A stretch of DNA of 24,657 nucleotides from RUG572 sp051884915 (GCA_051884915.1 JBJEWF010000025.1:1-24657), one strand, 5' to 3'. Positions 1 through 7,964 are shown, counted from the first letter of the stretch. Notes: generated by a model not told the origin, from the sequence alone. Translations and numbers: made by a program.

Positions 1-20
1 TATATCACAAGAGGCTTAGT

Positions 21-54
21 GTATCAATGGTACTGTATAGATAAACTCTGACCC
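21..54 (+). repeat. left copy of inverted repeat flanking the dynamin operon
   Basis: This 34-bp stretch matches the minus strand of 6587-6620 at 25 of 34 positions without gaps, and weaker similarity extends a few bases outward. Both copies end in a GACCC block, and the right copy contains the palindrome GGTCAGACC. The two copies are inverted relative to each other and bracket the five-gene dynamin operon. It could be a terminal repeat of a mobile cassette or an independent REP-type extragenic element. The sequence left of it (1-20) shows nothing I can identify. Confidence 0.55.
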
Positions 55-76
55 TCTTTTCTTTTCAAATCGAACA

Positions 77-586
77 TCAAACACACGAGCCCCGACAGAT
101 CGAATCCGCCTTGTTTTTATTTCGCTCAATGAGAATACGCTCCACCTCGCGTGATGACGGATGGGCAGCCGGATTACCTCCATTCCTCTCGATCCAGGCC
201 TTTTGCAGACGGGTGACCACCATTGGATTGATGCCGCATTTCCCCAGTTGCGCCTGCGCATCGTATGCAGGTCTTACAAGCTCTGTCCCATACTTACTAC
301 GCAATACAAGGATTGCGTCGCGTTCAAGAGAAAGACGCCCCGCCTCCTCTTCTATCAGGAAAGCTAAAATTCGCTTTTCATGCTGCTTGATAAAACCGCA
401 GAAGATATGGTCGTTCTCGGTCAACGTTTCGCCGCCTGCGAGCCTATCCGTCGACCGCCCAAGCCGCACATCTTTTTTACCTTCGATGCGGCCCTCAATG
501 CCCCCCCTCCTCTTGAGAACAAGAAAGACAACAACCGCAACTGCGCAACACGCTGCACAAGCGACAATTACGCCACCCAAACTCAT
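77..586 (-). CDS. small membrane-anchored protein of the dynamin operon, unknown function
   Basis: This is a 169-residue protein that I do not recognise. Residues 4-24 (GVIVACAACCAVAVVVFLVL) form one strongly hydrophobic helix followed by KRR, which predicts an N-terminal anchor with a cytoplasmic remainder. The rest is charged and mostly helical, with a segment around residues 60-95 rich in Glu, Arg and Leu and a C-terminal part near 118-160. The start is fixed by a 4-bp ATGA overlap with the stop of the upstream GTPase gene and a GGGGG-containing ribosome site about 8 bases upstream. It is the last gene of the operon; no hairpin terminator is visible in the 76 bases after it. A role as membrane tether or partner for the GTPases is inferred from context only. 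Confidence 0.7.
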   Translation of the reverse strand: MSLGGVIVACAACCAVAVVVFLVLKRRGGIEGRIEGKKDVRLGRSTDRLAGGETLTENDHIFCGFIKQHEKRILAFLIEEEAGRLSLERDAILVLRSKYGTELVRPAYDAQAQLGKCGINPMVVTRLQKAWIERNGGNPAAHPSSREVERILIERNKNKADSICRGSCV

Positions 587-2565
587 ACGGCGACCCCCAG
601 AAAGTGCTTCATCTCGCGCTCGGAATCCTCGAAGACGCTCTTTTGCGACCTGGCATCCTTGAGTCCGTTCTCAAGCTCCACCTTTCGCGCCTGGGCCTTA
701 GACAGCTCCTTTTTCGCCTTGGCAAGTTCACCTTTCCGCTTATCGCAATGCTCCTTAAATCCCTTGATCAAGTTCTCGAACTCTTTTTCAAAGGTCTGCG
801 TGAACATGTCCTCAAGCGTTGAGTAACAGGTATCGACATTCCCCCGAACAGCTGGTTCAACAGCGCCAACTACCATATCCGTAACGTCACCTACCGAAGT
901 GCCGGTGAAAAACCTCTTGATGCGCCCAGGAACCATGTCATATAACGCATCGCCATCCACATCAATGCCGTCAATTGCAGACTGGACATTGTCTCGTACA
1001 TCTACAGTAACAGAGCTAATGACGACACGATCCATAATCCCCGCCTCAACCGCACCATCGTTAAGTTCATCACGGATGTCCATCAGCTTCTTCCTAAGAT
1101 CACCCTTGATCTTGAATGCCTCGTTGCGCACCTCTCGGAATGCAATTCTCTTAGCCGAGCTTAACGCTGTCGGCACACGAGCACGGATAGAGGATTCCGA
1201 ACCGCCGCAAGCTTCTGTCGCCGAATGCACTTTCTGAAGAATCTGTTCCGCCGCATCACCCAAACGATCCTCCAAGTCCCCCAGGCGTTCGGACAGATAG
1301 TTATCGAACTCTTCACGTTTGTTCTCGGATGTCTGGTCTATCTTCTTCTCGTATTTTTCGTACTTGTCAATCTCATTGGTGATCTCCCCGGCGGATTTGT
1401 CGCAATCGGGAATCAGCCTTTCAAACGACGCGATATCCGCCTCGTTCTCGGCAATGGCAGATCTGTAGACGCCCATCAACAGACCGCAGCCCTTGTTAAT
1501 GCGCACAGACCCTTCCTTGGAGAACAACTTTTCGGCAAGCTTGACCTCAAGGTTGTCAGGATCACCAGGGAAGTCCTCCGGGATATTGGTTTCAATCTGA
1601 TAAATCTCATCATCGGTCAATTCAAAACCGGCGGCCTGTTTCTTCTGAATCAGCACGGCCAAGGACGAATAAGAGCAGATTGTTTCCCTCGGGCCGAACA
1701 AACCGAGATCCTTGTACTTCTCTTCCTGCCCGTATTTCCGAATCGCACTCTTCGCGCTTGCATAATTCGGATCACTATCGATTTTGTTTTGGACGAAAAC
1801 ACGCGCTTCGCTCGCAGTCGACGGGAAGTACGACTGGAAGAATTCGACGTCTGACGCACTCGCCCCTCGTGTTTCAAGGACGTAAACAACGGCATGCGCT
1901 TCGCGCACCCACTTTGCCGTTTCACGAGAATTGATCTCGTTCGCGTCGTTCAGTCCGGGAGTGTCAACGATTTGCAGTCCCTCAAGCGCCGGATGATCAA
2001 TCGAGATCGTTACAGACTTGATGAACGGGGTGTATTTGCCAAGCCCGTTCATCGGATCTGAAATCACGCTCGGCAACTCTTCCTTGAGCTGATACCCGAC
2101 AATGGGTTCTCTTCTCGGAGAGCAGATGTAGCTATTCTTCTGGACACCTTTGCGGGCGCATACTTCAAGGCGGTCACTCAGCGCCTTGCGCTCTTCCTCG
2201 CTGTAGGAATCAAAAATCTGCTTCCACTCGTCCTTGTCGTAAAACTCGGCCTCAAACTTCGGCGCACCCTTTGCATGCCGAATAAAAGTGAGCTTCGCCG
2301 TCATCGGTGTGTCAAAAGCTGGAAGCACGGAGTCCCCGAAGATCAGCGAGTTGAGGAGCGTCGACTTACCGGCCTTGACGCCGCCGCAAACTGCAATGGT
2401 GTAGACCCCCTTCCTCAATCCGTCCAGCTCCGCACGGAGCGACTCCTTTGTCACCAACGTACCGTCGGCTTCATTTCCAACGGGAAGTACGCCCGATTCG
2501 ACAATCTTGTCAAATCCCGCGTCAACCTTCTTCCAGTATTTCTCGATTTCTTCTTTGAGTGCCAT
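583..2565 (-). CDS. dynamin-like GTPase (660 aa) with C-terminal coiled coil
   Basis: This is a large GTPase of the bacterial dynamin-like type. The P-loop GGVKAGKS is at residues 61-68, a Thr-rich G2 region (DTPMTA) near 85-90, the G3 motif DTPG at 201-204 and the G4 motif NKID at 260-263. The remaining 390 residues are predominantly helical, as expected for a dynamin stalk/bundle, and roughly 590-650 is a heptad-like Lys/Glu/Leu-rich coiled coil. Its sequence is clearly different from the other three GTPases of the operon, so it is a partner rather than a recent duplicate. A strong GGGAGG site lies 5 bases before the ATG, and the gene starts 12 bases after the truncated GTPase gene ends. 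Family members hydrolyse GTP and bind or remodel membranes; the actual membrane target is unknown. Confidence 0.85.
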   Translation of the reverse strand: MALKEEIEKYWKKVDAGFDKIVESGVLPVGNEADGTLVTKESLRAELDGLRKGVYTIAVCGGVKAGKSTLLNSLIFGDSVLPAFDTPMTAKLTFIRHAKGAPKFEAEFYDKDEWKQIFDSYSEEERKALSDRLEVCARKGVQKNSYICSPRREPIVGYQLKEELPSVISDPMNGLGKYTPFIKSVTISIDHPALEGLQIVDTPGLNDANEINSRETAKWVREAHAVVYVLETRGASASDVEFFQSYFPSTASEARVFVQNKIDSDPNYASAKSAIRKYGQEEKYKDLGLFGPRETICSYSSLAVLIQKKQAAGFELTDDEIYQIETNIPEDFPGDPDNLEVKLAEKLFSKEGSVRINKGCGLLMGVYRSAIAENEADIASFERLIPDCDKSAGEITNEIDKYEKYEKKIDQTSENKREEFDNYLSERLGDLEDRLGDAAEQILQKVHSATEACGGSESSIRARVPTALSSAKRIAFREVRNEAFKIKGDLRKKLMDIRDELNDGAVEAGIMDRVVISSVTVDVRDNVQSAIDGIDVDGDALYDMVPGRIKRFFTGTSVGDVTDMVVGAVEPAVRGNVDTCYSTLEDMFTQTFEKEFENLIKGFKEHCDKRKGELAKAKKELSKAQARKVELENGLKDARSQKSVFEDSEREMKHFLGVAV

Positions 2566-2577
2566 AACGACCTCCCT

Positions 2578-3219
2578 TTAATTTAAGATATACCCAGTAA
2601 TAAAAAGCTGCTTCGTGTCGACGGTATTTTTTAGGTACACCATCGAATCCTTTGGTATAGTCCCATTGCCAATATCAAAGCGAAAGAACACAACATCTGC
2701 ATCGGCCACAGCCTCCTCGCTGATCTGCCTGTCCTCTTCATCAAGACTATCATACCCCGGCGTGTCGATGACTTCAAAATCACTCCAATCGGCGTCAGGT
2801 AGCTTCACCGTGAAAACCTCACGACTGGCAGAAACTTTCGCCGACCGTAGAACGTACTCATCACGGCTATAAGTCTTTCCGGTTGAATCCGTGATGATGA
2901 CCCCATCCACTGAGGTGTCACCGGTAAAAATTGTTTTGCAGCACGTTGTCCGGGCTGAATCCACAGATGCGATTTCTTTTCCGATAAGAGAATTGATGAA
3001 CTGAGATTTTCCGCAGCTAAATTTCCCTGCCACGGCAATTCGCAATTGACGCTCTGAATATTCTGAAAGCGACTTAAATTCGTTTTCGAGACGCGCAAGC
3101 GCCTCGTTAAGACTTTCCGGCAGGGTTACACCAAGCTTATCCGCCACGGAGACAACGTTCTGAAACGCCGTCCTGATCTTGACGACGGCCTCTATCCGCC
3201 TACGAACATCGTCGTTCAT
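2578..3219 (-). CDS. truncated dynamin-like GTPase, ends before the G4 motif
   Basis: This 213-residue protein is a close paralogue of the 539-residue GTPase just upstream. Shared stretches include the P-loop AGKFSCGKS (64-72), the following FINSL/FVNSL and ARTT/ERTT G2 region, and DTPG at 152-155, followed by NGTI.KDSM.YLK. It stops with LFITGYILN exactly where the paralogue reads IFIIVNKAD, so the G4 motif, G5 and the whole helical C-terminal part (about 310 residues) are absent. The start overlaps the upstream stop as ATGA. Without G4 it should lose guanine specificity, so it may be a decayed copy, or a kept fragment acting as a regulatory or dimerising subunit. The reading frame up to the stop is intact. 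Confidence 0.7.
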   Translation of the reverse strand: MNDDVRRRIEAVVKIRTAFQNVVSVADKLGVTLPESLNEALARLENEFKSLSEYSERQLRIAVAGKFSCGKSQFINSLIGKEIASVDSARTTCCKTIFTGDTSVDGVIITDSTGKTYSRDEYVLRSAKVSASREVFTVKLPDADWSDFEVIDTPGYDSLDEEDRQISEEAVADADVVFFRFDIGNGTIPKDSMVYLKNTVDTKQLFITGYILN

Positions 3220-4835
3220 TTTTCACAAGCCTTCAATTCCTTCTGCAAAAGCGCGAGCGCATTGGCAAATCCATCAAGCCCGCTCGTTGTCTTCTCTCTC
3301 TCCTCCGCAATTTCTGTTTCGGTTTTTTCTTTTGCAGCCTCGAGGATTTCCTTCACCTTTTTCCGGCACTCCTTTCGGAAGTCCTCGGGGAACTGCTCGT
3401 TCAGTCTTTCGATAAGCGTCTCTTCCGCCTCGTCGCAATCCGACTTGTAGTCTACCTGCTCCTCAAGGTCATAAGTTCCGCGGTATGAGGAGATGATCCT
3501 TCGACTGACGGGTTCCAACAATGCGACGCACTTAGTCGCAGTCTTGGAATCGCCCCAAGGAGCATCCTCGAAGCAGGAGAGGATCGCCGACTTTAGCGAA
3601 ACTCGCTCTTTCGCCGACAGCTTATACGCCTTTCCGGGTGCGCCGAGAGATACTTTCCAATCCTTAAAGAATATCCCCGTCCCCTCAAGCTCCTCCCGAT
3701 CCATCATATAAGACGCATTCTCCGCCGTACACGCCGCCGCCTGATCGACAAGCAGATCGGTAACGTTTGAAACAACACCTCGAAGTTCGCCTCCGGTGTT
3801 GTCCTGTTCCGTAGTCAGCGCCTTCTTGGCCTTCATCACGTGCTTTCGCGCCTTGGAAACGACATCCGCGATCTCGGCGGCGACAACCGCGTTTTTCGCC
3901 GCCCGCTTCTTCTTCAGAATCGTCTGGTACTGACCGGACAGGCTGTCGATGACGGAAAAAAGCTTCTCCCGCATTTCGTCAATCGACTTCAGTACGTTAG
4001 CCCGAATCGCGTCCGGCTTTGAAAGTATCGTTGTGGATGTCGGCAAAAGCGACGAGTACGGCAGTATGCCGTCGTACCTGATGCCATTGCGGTCACACTC
4101 GCCGGCTATTGAGGCCATGATGACCTCTCGCGCCGACGGCGGCTTAGAGTCCGCCTTGTTGACGATAATGAAGATCCTCTGCCGCCCAAGCTTCGTGATC
4201 TCCTTGAGATACTTCATCGAATCCTTGGCAATCGTTCCGTTATTCATCTCAAGGATAAAGAAAACAACGTCGGACTCCTTCACCGCAAGACGGCTGATGG
4301 CATCATCGGAAACCGTGCTGTCCGCCGTTTCAACCGGATCGAATCCCGGCGTGTCCACAACGGAAAATGTACGCCATTCGGGATCTGGCACAAATACCGT
4401 ATACTGGGCAATACTCTTCGACGCCTTTGCCGAACGCTCACGATACTGTTTCAGCGTACACGGATGACCCGCTCCATTGATTATCTTTATCTTCTTTTCG
4501 TCTTTTGGATTGCCCGTGAAAACTGTTTTACAGCGTGTTGTGCGCTCGGCCTGAACCGGAGCAACCTCTTCTCCCACCAACGAATTGACAAAACTCGACT
4601 TTCCGCAGCTGAACTTTCCGGCGAGGGCTATAACAATCTTATCATCACCATTGCTCTTCAGCTCAGAAACCAAGCGGCGGAATGCCTCCTTTGTTTCTCC
4701 AGGCAGGGTTTGAGGCACGCATCCAAGTCTCGCCAAGGTTTCGATGGCCTTGGCAACGCACTTCGCGGCTTTTTGAGCGATCTCACAAACGTCAGAAGAC
4801 ACTACGCCCTTTGGCCTTTTACTCCCCTTTTGCAT
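3216..4835 (-). CDS. dynamin-like GTPase (539 aa)
   Basis: Motifs in order are the P-loop GKFSCGKS (73-80), the G2 segment AERTTRCKT (97-104), G3 DTPG (161-164) and G4 NKAD (226-229). A helical region with several charged coiled-coil-like stretches follows, and the end (about 475-539) is strongly charged. I chose ATG 4835 over an in-frame upstream ATG at 4904 because it has a GAGGGA site 9 bases upstream and reduces the overlap with the preceding gene to 17 bases; the longer version would add 23 residues lying inside that gene. It is the parent-type sequence of the truncated GTPase downstream, and the pair probably arose by tandem duplication. Expected activity is GTP-driven oligomerisation on membranes, by family. 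Confidence 0.85.
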   Translation of the reverse strand: MQKGSKRPKGVVSSDVCEIAQKAAKCVAKAIETLARLGCVPQTLPGETKEAFRRLVSELKSNGDDKIVIALAGKFSCGKSSFVNSLVGEEVAPVQAERTTRCKTVFTGNPKDEKKIKIINGAGHPCTLKQYRERSAKASKSIAQYTVFVPDPEWRTFSVVDTPGFDPVETADSTVSDDAISRLAVKESDVVFFILEMNNGTIAKDSMKYLKEITKLGRQRIFIIVNKADSKPPSAREVIMASIAGECDRNGIRYDGILPYSSLLPTSTTILSKPDAIRANVLKSIDEMREKLFSVIDSLSGQYQTILKKKRAAKNAVVAAEIADVVSKARKHVMKAKKALTTEQDNTGGELRGVVSNVTDLLVDQAAACTAENASYMMDREELEGTGIFFKDWKVSLGAPGKAYKLSAKERVSLKSAILSCFEDAPWGDSKTATKCVALLEPVSRRIISSYRGTYDLEEQVDYKSDCDEAEETLIERLNEQFPEDFRKECRKKVKEILEAAKEKTETEIAEEREKTTSGLDGFANALALLQKELKACEK

Positions 4836-6549
4836 ACGCGCGAAGTCCCTCAATCTCAGACTGCATTTCTGCATGAACCTTGCGGATTCGCTCTGCATCT
4901 TCATGGCGGAGCTGCCGCTGTCTTTCCAGTCCCCGCTTTACCTCTTCCATGCGAATGCGAAGCGGGGCGATCACTTCCTGACGATACGGGGCTGCAAGAT
5001 CAGCAACAACGCGATCCGCAATACTCCATGCGGAGGAGCGCGCCACCTCATCAAAAGATGAGGACTTGAATTTCTCAGCGACGATGTCACCGACTGTTTC
5101 AAGAGGATTGATCTCCTTGATAATCGTCGCAATACCACCTAAAGCCTTAGTGATAAAACTCGGCTTTTTCGCCGCTTCTTCCGCCACAGTCTTCGCTGCG
5201 GCCTTGGCCACTCGTGCCGCAGCAGCCTTTGCACCGGCTTTTGCTGTCTGCTGTCCAACGGCCCCGGCTACCGCTTCGCCAGCATTTGCCGCCACCCCCG
5301 CTCCTGGGCAGAAGAAGGCGGTGGCGACCGAAGTCGCCCCCATGACTGACAAATCACGAACTCTATCTATGTTGGCCATAGCGCTATTTAGACGATCATC
5401 AATTGATGCAACTATGCCGGGACCTGGGACAAACGATTTTACACTCGCCTGACAGAATGAAGTTACCTCGTTCTTAATACGTTCAAGCATCTCGCTAATC
5501 GCCATCCTTCGAGTATCAGTGTCCGTAGCGGATGTAACCAAACTCTTGCAAGACATCATTACATCAAAGAGGCGCGACTGAAGCTTATCTGTCAACTCGG
5601 ATAATTCACGCTTTTTTTGGACCTCCTCCTCTGCAATCATGGACAACTTGACATTCGCCTCGCTGATCGCTTTTTCGTATTGTGAGGCATCAAGGGATAG
5701 CGCACCGGCACGTTCCGATAGAATTGCTACCATTTCGCCAGCAATACGATGAAATTCCTTACTCTCACGCTCTGCGATAAGCTCCGGAAGATTCTTGAAG
5801 AAATTCGTCTCCATAAACGAAACGAACTCATTGTTGATGTCTTCACGAGAAACCGCCAGCACCCTCTTGTTAATCTCCGTCTCACTAATCGGAAGGTGAC
5901 CATCACGGCACAAACCCTCAAGTTGCCGAACAATCTCACCCCGAATTCCCGCTACCGCATCTGGACTCTTGATATCGCTCTTCGTCAAAAGGAACACAAG
6001 CCTTGTGGCAAACGGTTTCAAATGCGGTGAACAGATAAAATCAATGACGGACTTCTTAACCGTGCCATCATCGACCGGGATACACACAACTGCCGCATCC
6101 ATCATTGACAAATATGAATATGTCAAATCGGCCTCTTCCCTTCCTATACTGTCGATACCAGGCGTATCGACAAACAACATGCCCTCATGCAGAACATCTC
6201 CCGGTGGGACCTGAACGACAGCATCTCCATCGGCATCGCCATTTATGATATCGCAAATCGCCATGAAATCGACTGGCTCACGACATCCTGCCTGATCTCT
6301 GAAATATTTCGGAGCATTCAACCCCGCAACCGGCTCAATAATACAAATCGATTTCGTAGTCGGCTTTATGTCAACTGGCAAGTTAGTGCCAAGCAAAGCA
6401 TTAATTATGCTTGTCTTCCCAGAACTGAATGGCCCGACGAACCCAATTTTTGCAGCAGGGAACCCAAGGGCATCCTTCATAACTTCCGCGACTGACGCGA
6501 GATCGTATTTTGCAATTACATTTTCAAGATATTGACGATCAACTTTCAT
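4819..6549 (-). CDS. dynamin-like GTPase (576 aa), first gene of the operon
   Basis: The motifs are P-loop GPFSSGKT (39-46), G2 KPTTKS (62-67), G3 DTPG (128-131) and G4 TKSD (189-192). A helical region follows, including a coiled-coil-like part near 290-335. At about 400-460 lies a Gly/Ala-rich, weakly hydrophobic stretch (for example TSVATAFFCPGAGVAANAGE), placed where bacterial dynamins carry a membrane-binding paddle, followed by an Ala/Lys-rich helix. A final charged helix runs from about 525 to 570. The ATG has an AAGGAG site 6 bases upstream. Being first, it sets the expression of the operon; I could not identify a convincing promoter in the repeat-rich 6550-6620 stretch. Paddle assignment is inference from position and composition. 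Confidence 0.85.
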   Translation of the reverse strand: MKVDRQYLENVIAKYDLASVAEVMKDALGFPAAKIGFVGPFSSGKTSIINALLGTNLPVDIKPTTKSICIIEPVAGLNAPKYFRDQAGCREPVDFMAICDIINGDADGDAVVQVPPGDVLHEGMLFVDTPGIDSIGREEADLTYSYLSMMDAAVVCIPVDDGTVKKSVIDFICSPHLKPFATRLVFLLTKSDIKSPDAVAGIRGEIVRQLEGLCRDGHLPISETEINKRVLAVSREDINNEFVSFMETNFFKNLPELIAERESKEFHRIAGEMVAILSERAGALSLDASQYEKAISEANVKLSMIAEEEVQKKRELSELTDKLQSRLFDVMMSCKSLVTSATDTDTRRMAISEMLERIKNEVTSFCQASVKSFVPGPGIVASIDDRLNSAMANIDRVRDLSVMGATSVATAFFCPGAGVAANAGEAVAGAVGQQTAKAGAKAAAARVAKAAAKTVAEEAAKKPSFITKALGGIATIIKEINPLETVGDIVAEKFKSSSFDEVARSSAWSIADRVVADLAAPYRQEVIAPLRIRMEEVKRGLERQRQLRHEDAERIRKVHAEMQSEIEGLRAYAKGE

Positions 6550-6586
6550 GGCTCACTCCTTATAAAACATCATTCCCGGGAGAAAA

Positions 6587-6620
6587 GGGTCTGACCTTAT
6601 TGATACAGCATTATTGACAC
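6587..6620 (-). repeat. right copy of inverted repeat flanking the dynamin operon
   Basis: Read on the minus strand this 34-bp sequence matches 21-54 at 25 of 34 positions. Internally it is made of two related units of about 14 bp (CTGTGTCAATAATG, then CTGTATCAATAAGG) followed by the palindrome GGTCAGACC. It lies 37 bases upstream of the first GTPase start, so it may also influence operon transcription. Confidence 0.55.
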
Positions 6621-6781
6621 AGTAACTCATACCAGCTTGTACGCCTGTTGCGGCGAGTTCGGGTGGTCGGGATCAGTCTGAACGACAAGCCCCTTCTCGC
6701 GCATCGGTGCGAGGTAGTATCGGTTGAAGGGGCAAACAGGGGCAGAGCCGATTGACATAGTAGGGTTGACACAGTAGCTCA
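6614..6781 (+). repeat. 16-bp direct repeats bracketing a gene remnant
   Basis: TTGACACAGTAACTCA (6614-6629) recurs as TTGACACAGTAGCTCA (6766-6781), identical at 15 of 16 bases and in the same orientation. A third partial copy, TTGACATAGTA, is at 6753-6763, and a fourth (TTGATACAG) overlaps the inverted repeat near 6600. The two full copies enclose a 43-codon remnant whose stop codon falls inside the first copy. The same short unit therefore occurs both here and inside the 34-bp inverted repeat. Confidence 0.6.
6627..6758 (-). pseudogene. C-terminal remnant of an AlbA/divergent-AAA ATP-binding protein
   Basis: The frame encodes 43 residues ending FNRYYLAPMREKGLVVQTDP, then DHPNSPQQAYKLV and a TGA stop. 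This resembles the C-terminal winged-helix tail of ATP-binding proteins of the AlbA_2/divergent-AAA type, whose tails typically read like YLxPLLExGLLxxTxPDKPNSRxQxY. Only the tail is present; upstream of about residue 10 the sequence changes to unrelated repeat sequence, and there is no ribosome site. I read it as the end of a gene whose body was lost. The family assignment is from memory of the tail pattern and is tentative. Confidence 0.45.
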
Positions 6782-6809
6782 GGACGATTTGTCTTTCTGC
6801 TGCGGGGAT

Positions 6810-6822
6810 GGGGACTTGTCCC
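6810..6822 (+). repeat. isolated GGGGACTTGTCCC palindrome at the glycosidase stop codon
   Basis: GGGGAC and GTCCC form a hairpin around two T residues. The last base of the motif is also the last base of the TAG stop codon of the glycosidase gene (6822-6824). It is a variant of the GGGGACTGTCCCC unit found eleven times at 23607-23960, so the family is present at two places in the window. Confidence 0.6.
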
Positions 6823-7964
6823 TATTCGCCCAGGCAGGCCTTCAAGAGTTCGGGCGAGAGAATCTTGCGCGTGTCGTCGTCCACGAGCGAGAAGCGGTTG
6901 CCGTCGTTCGGCGTGGAGAGGTAGTTCCACACGCACCAGGGGATGCCCCATTCCTTGCAGGTCGCGACGACATCGCGCATATAGGCCACACGGCTTGCTG
7001 GCGGCGCATGGCGGATCGTGCCGAATTCGCCGTTCCAGAGAATCTTGTCGGGATGCCGCTGCGTGAACACGTGCGCACCGTGCATGTTGTCGCGGACGGT
7101 CTGCCGCCCGATTTCCGTCACGCCCGCATAGCCGCCGTCTTTGGAACCGTGCAGCCGGTGGTAGTCGCGGTAGCGTTCAACGTCCTTCGTGGGATACTCG
7201 AGTACGCGATTGTAGTAGAGCGGTCCCGCCTGCAACACCCCGCGCTGGTGGGTAAATTCAAACGGCGCGTACATGTGGAACGTGTAGACGACACGTTCGT
7301 CGTCCCAGATCTTCAGTTTGTCCAGCGTGCCGGCGGAGTTCCAGCACGTCGAACCGATGACGACCCAACGCGCGGGATTCCGTTCGCGGATTGCCTTCAG
7401 CGTGCGGTCGGCGAGACGATTCCATTTCCCGGGATCGACGTTGCGCACCTCGTTGAGCAGTTCGAACGCAAGACCGGGCTTGTCATGGTAGCGGCGTTCG
7501 ATCTCCAGCCACAACGCGAGAAAACGCCCTTGCAGACCCGGATCGTCCAGCAGTTCGACTTCTTCCCGGATGTCGCAGTAGTTGCCAACGGCCTTGTGGA
7601 GATTGAGCACCACGTTGAGCCCGTGCTTCTCGCACCAGCCGATGAAATCGTCGATTTTGCGGAAGGTCCGCTCCCGGTACGTTCCCGGCGACTCCTCCAG
7701 GACAATCTGGTCGAAACCAAGGCGGACATGGTCGAACCCCATCGACTTGATGTTCGCGACGTCCGCTTCCGTGATATACGAATCGAAGTGCTCCAAGTCG
7801 CCAATGGTAATCGGCAGCCGGTGGTTCTGCGGCAACACGTTGAACCGCTTGTAGTTCGTCAACCAGCCGCCGATGCCCATGCCGCGCGAAAACCCCGGCC
7901 AGGGCCTCGCCTCGGCGCCCAGCGCCCACGCCACCACCGCCAATAGACAGAACAGACGACTCAT
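6822..7964 (-). CDS. secreted GH5-type glycoside hydrolase
   Basis: This is a 380-residue precursor. The first 19 residues (MSRLFCLLAVVAWALGAEA) are a typical signal peptide ending in an AEA cleavage site. The mature part fits a (beta/alpha)8 GH5 hydrolase: GMGIGGWL near 28-35, HVRLGFD near 79-85, the Asn-Glu pair of the acid/base at N171-E172 (LLNEV), the H230 region (YTFHMYAP), the nucleophile E313 in WNGEFG, and W346 in WCVWNYL. Substrate is likely a beta-1,4-linked glucan or mannan, which cannot be decided here. I chose ATG 7964 because an upstream in-frame start (8078) would bury the signal peptide; an AGGAG lies about 12 bases before it. The 211 bases between it and the next gene upstream show no clear signals. 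It may be a substrate of the secretion cluster upstream. Confidence 0.85.
   Translation of the reverse strand: MSRLFCLLAVVAWALGAEARPWPGFSRGMGIGGWLTNYKRFNVLPQNHRLPITIGDLEHFDSYITEADVANIKSMGFDHVRLGFDQIVLEESPGTYRERTFRKIDDFIGWCEKHGLNVVLNLHKAVGNYCDIREEVELLDDPGLQGRFLALWLEIERRYHDKPGLAFELLNEVRNVDPGKWNRLADRTLKAIRERNPARWVVIGSTCWNSAGTLDKLKIWDDERVVYTFHMYAPFEFTHQRGVLQAGPLYYNRVLEYPTKDVERYRDYHRLHGSKDGGYAGVTEIGRQTVRDNMHGAHVFTQRHPDKILWNGEFGTIRHAPPASRVAYMRDVVATCKEWGIPWCVWNYLSTPNDGNRFSLVDDDTRKILSPELLKACLGE

Noticed and set aside
583..6549. Assignment of the GTPases to Era/Der/Obg or septin families.
   Set aside because: The proteins are much longer, with an N-terminal helical segment before the P-loop and large helical C-terminal parts, and lack KH or other ribosome-binding domains; dynamin-like fits better.
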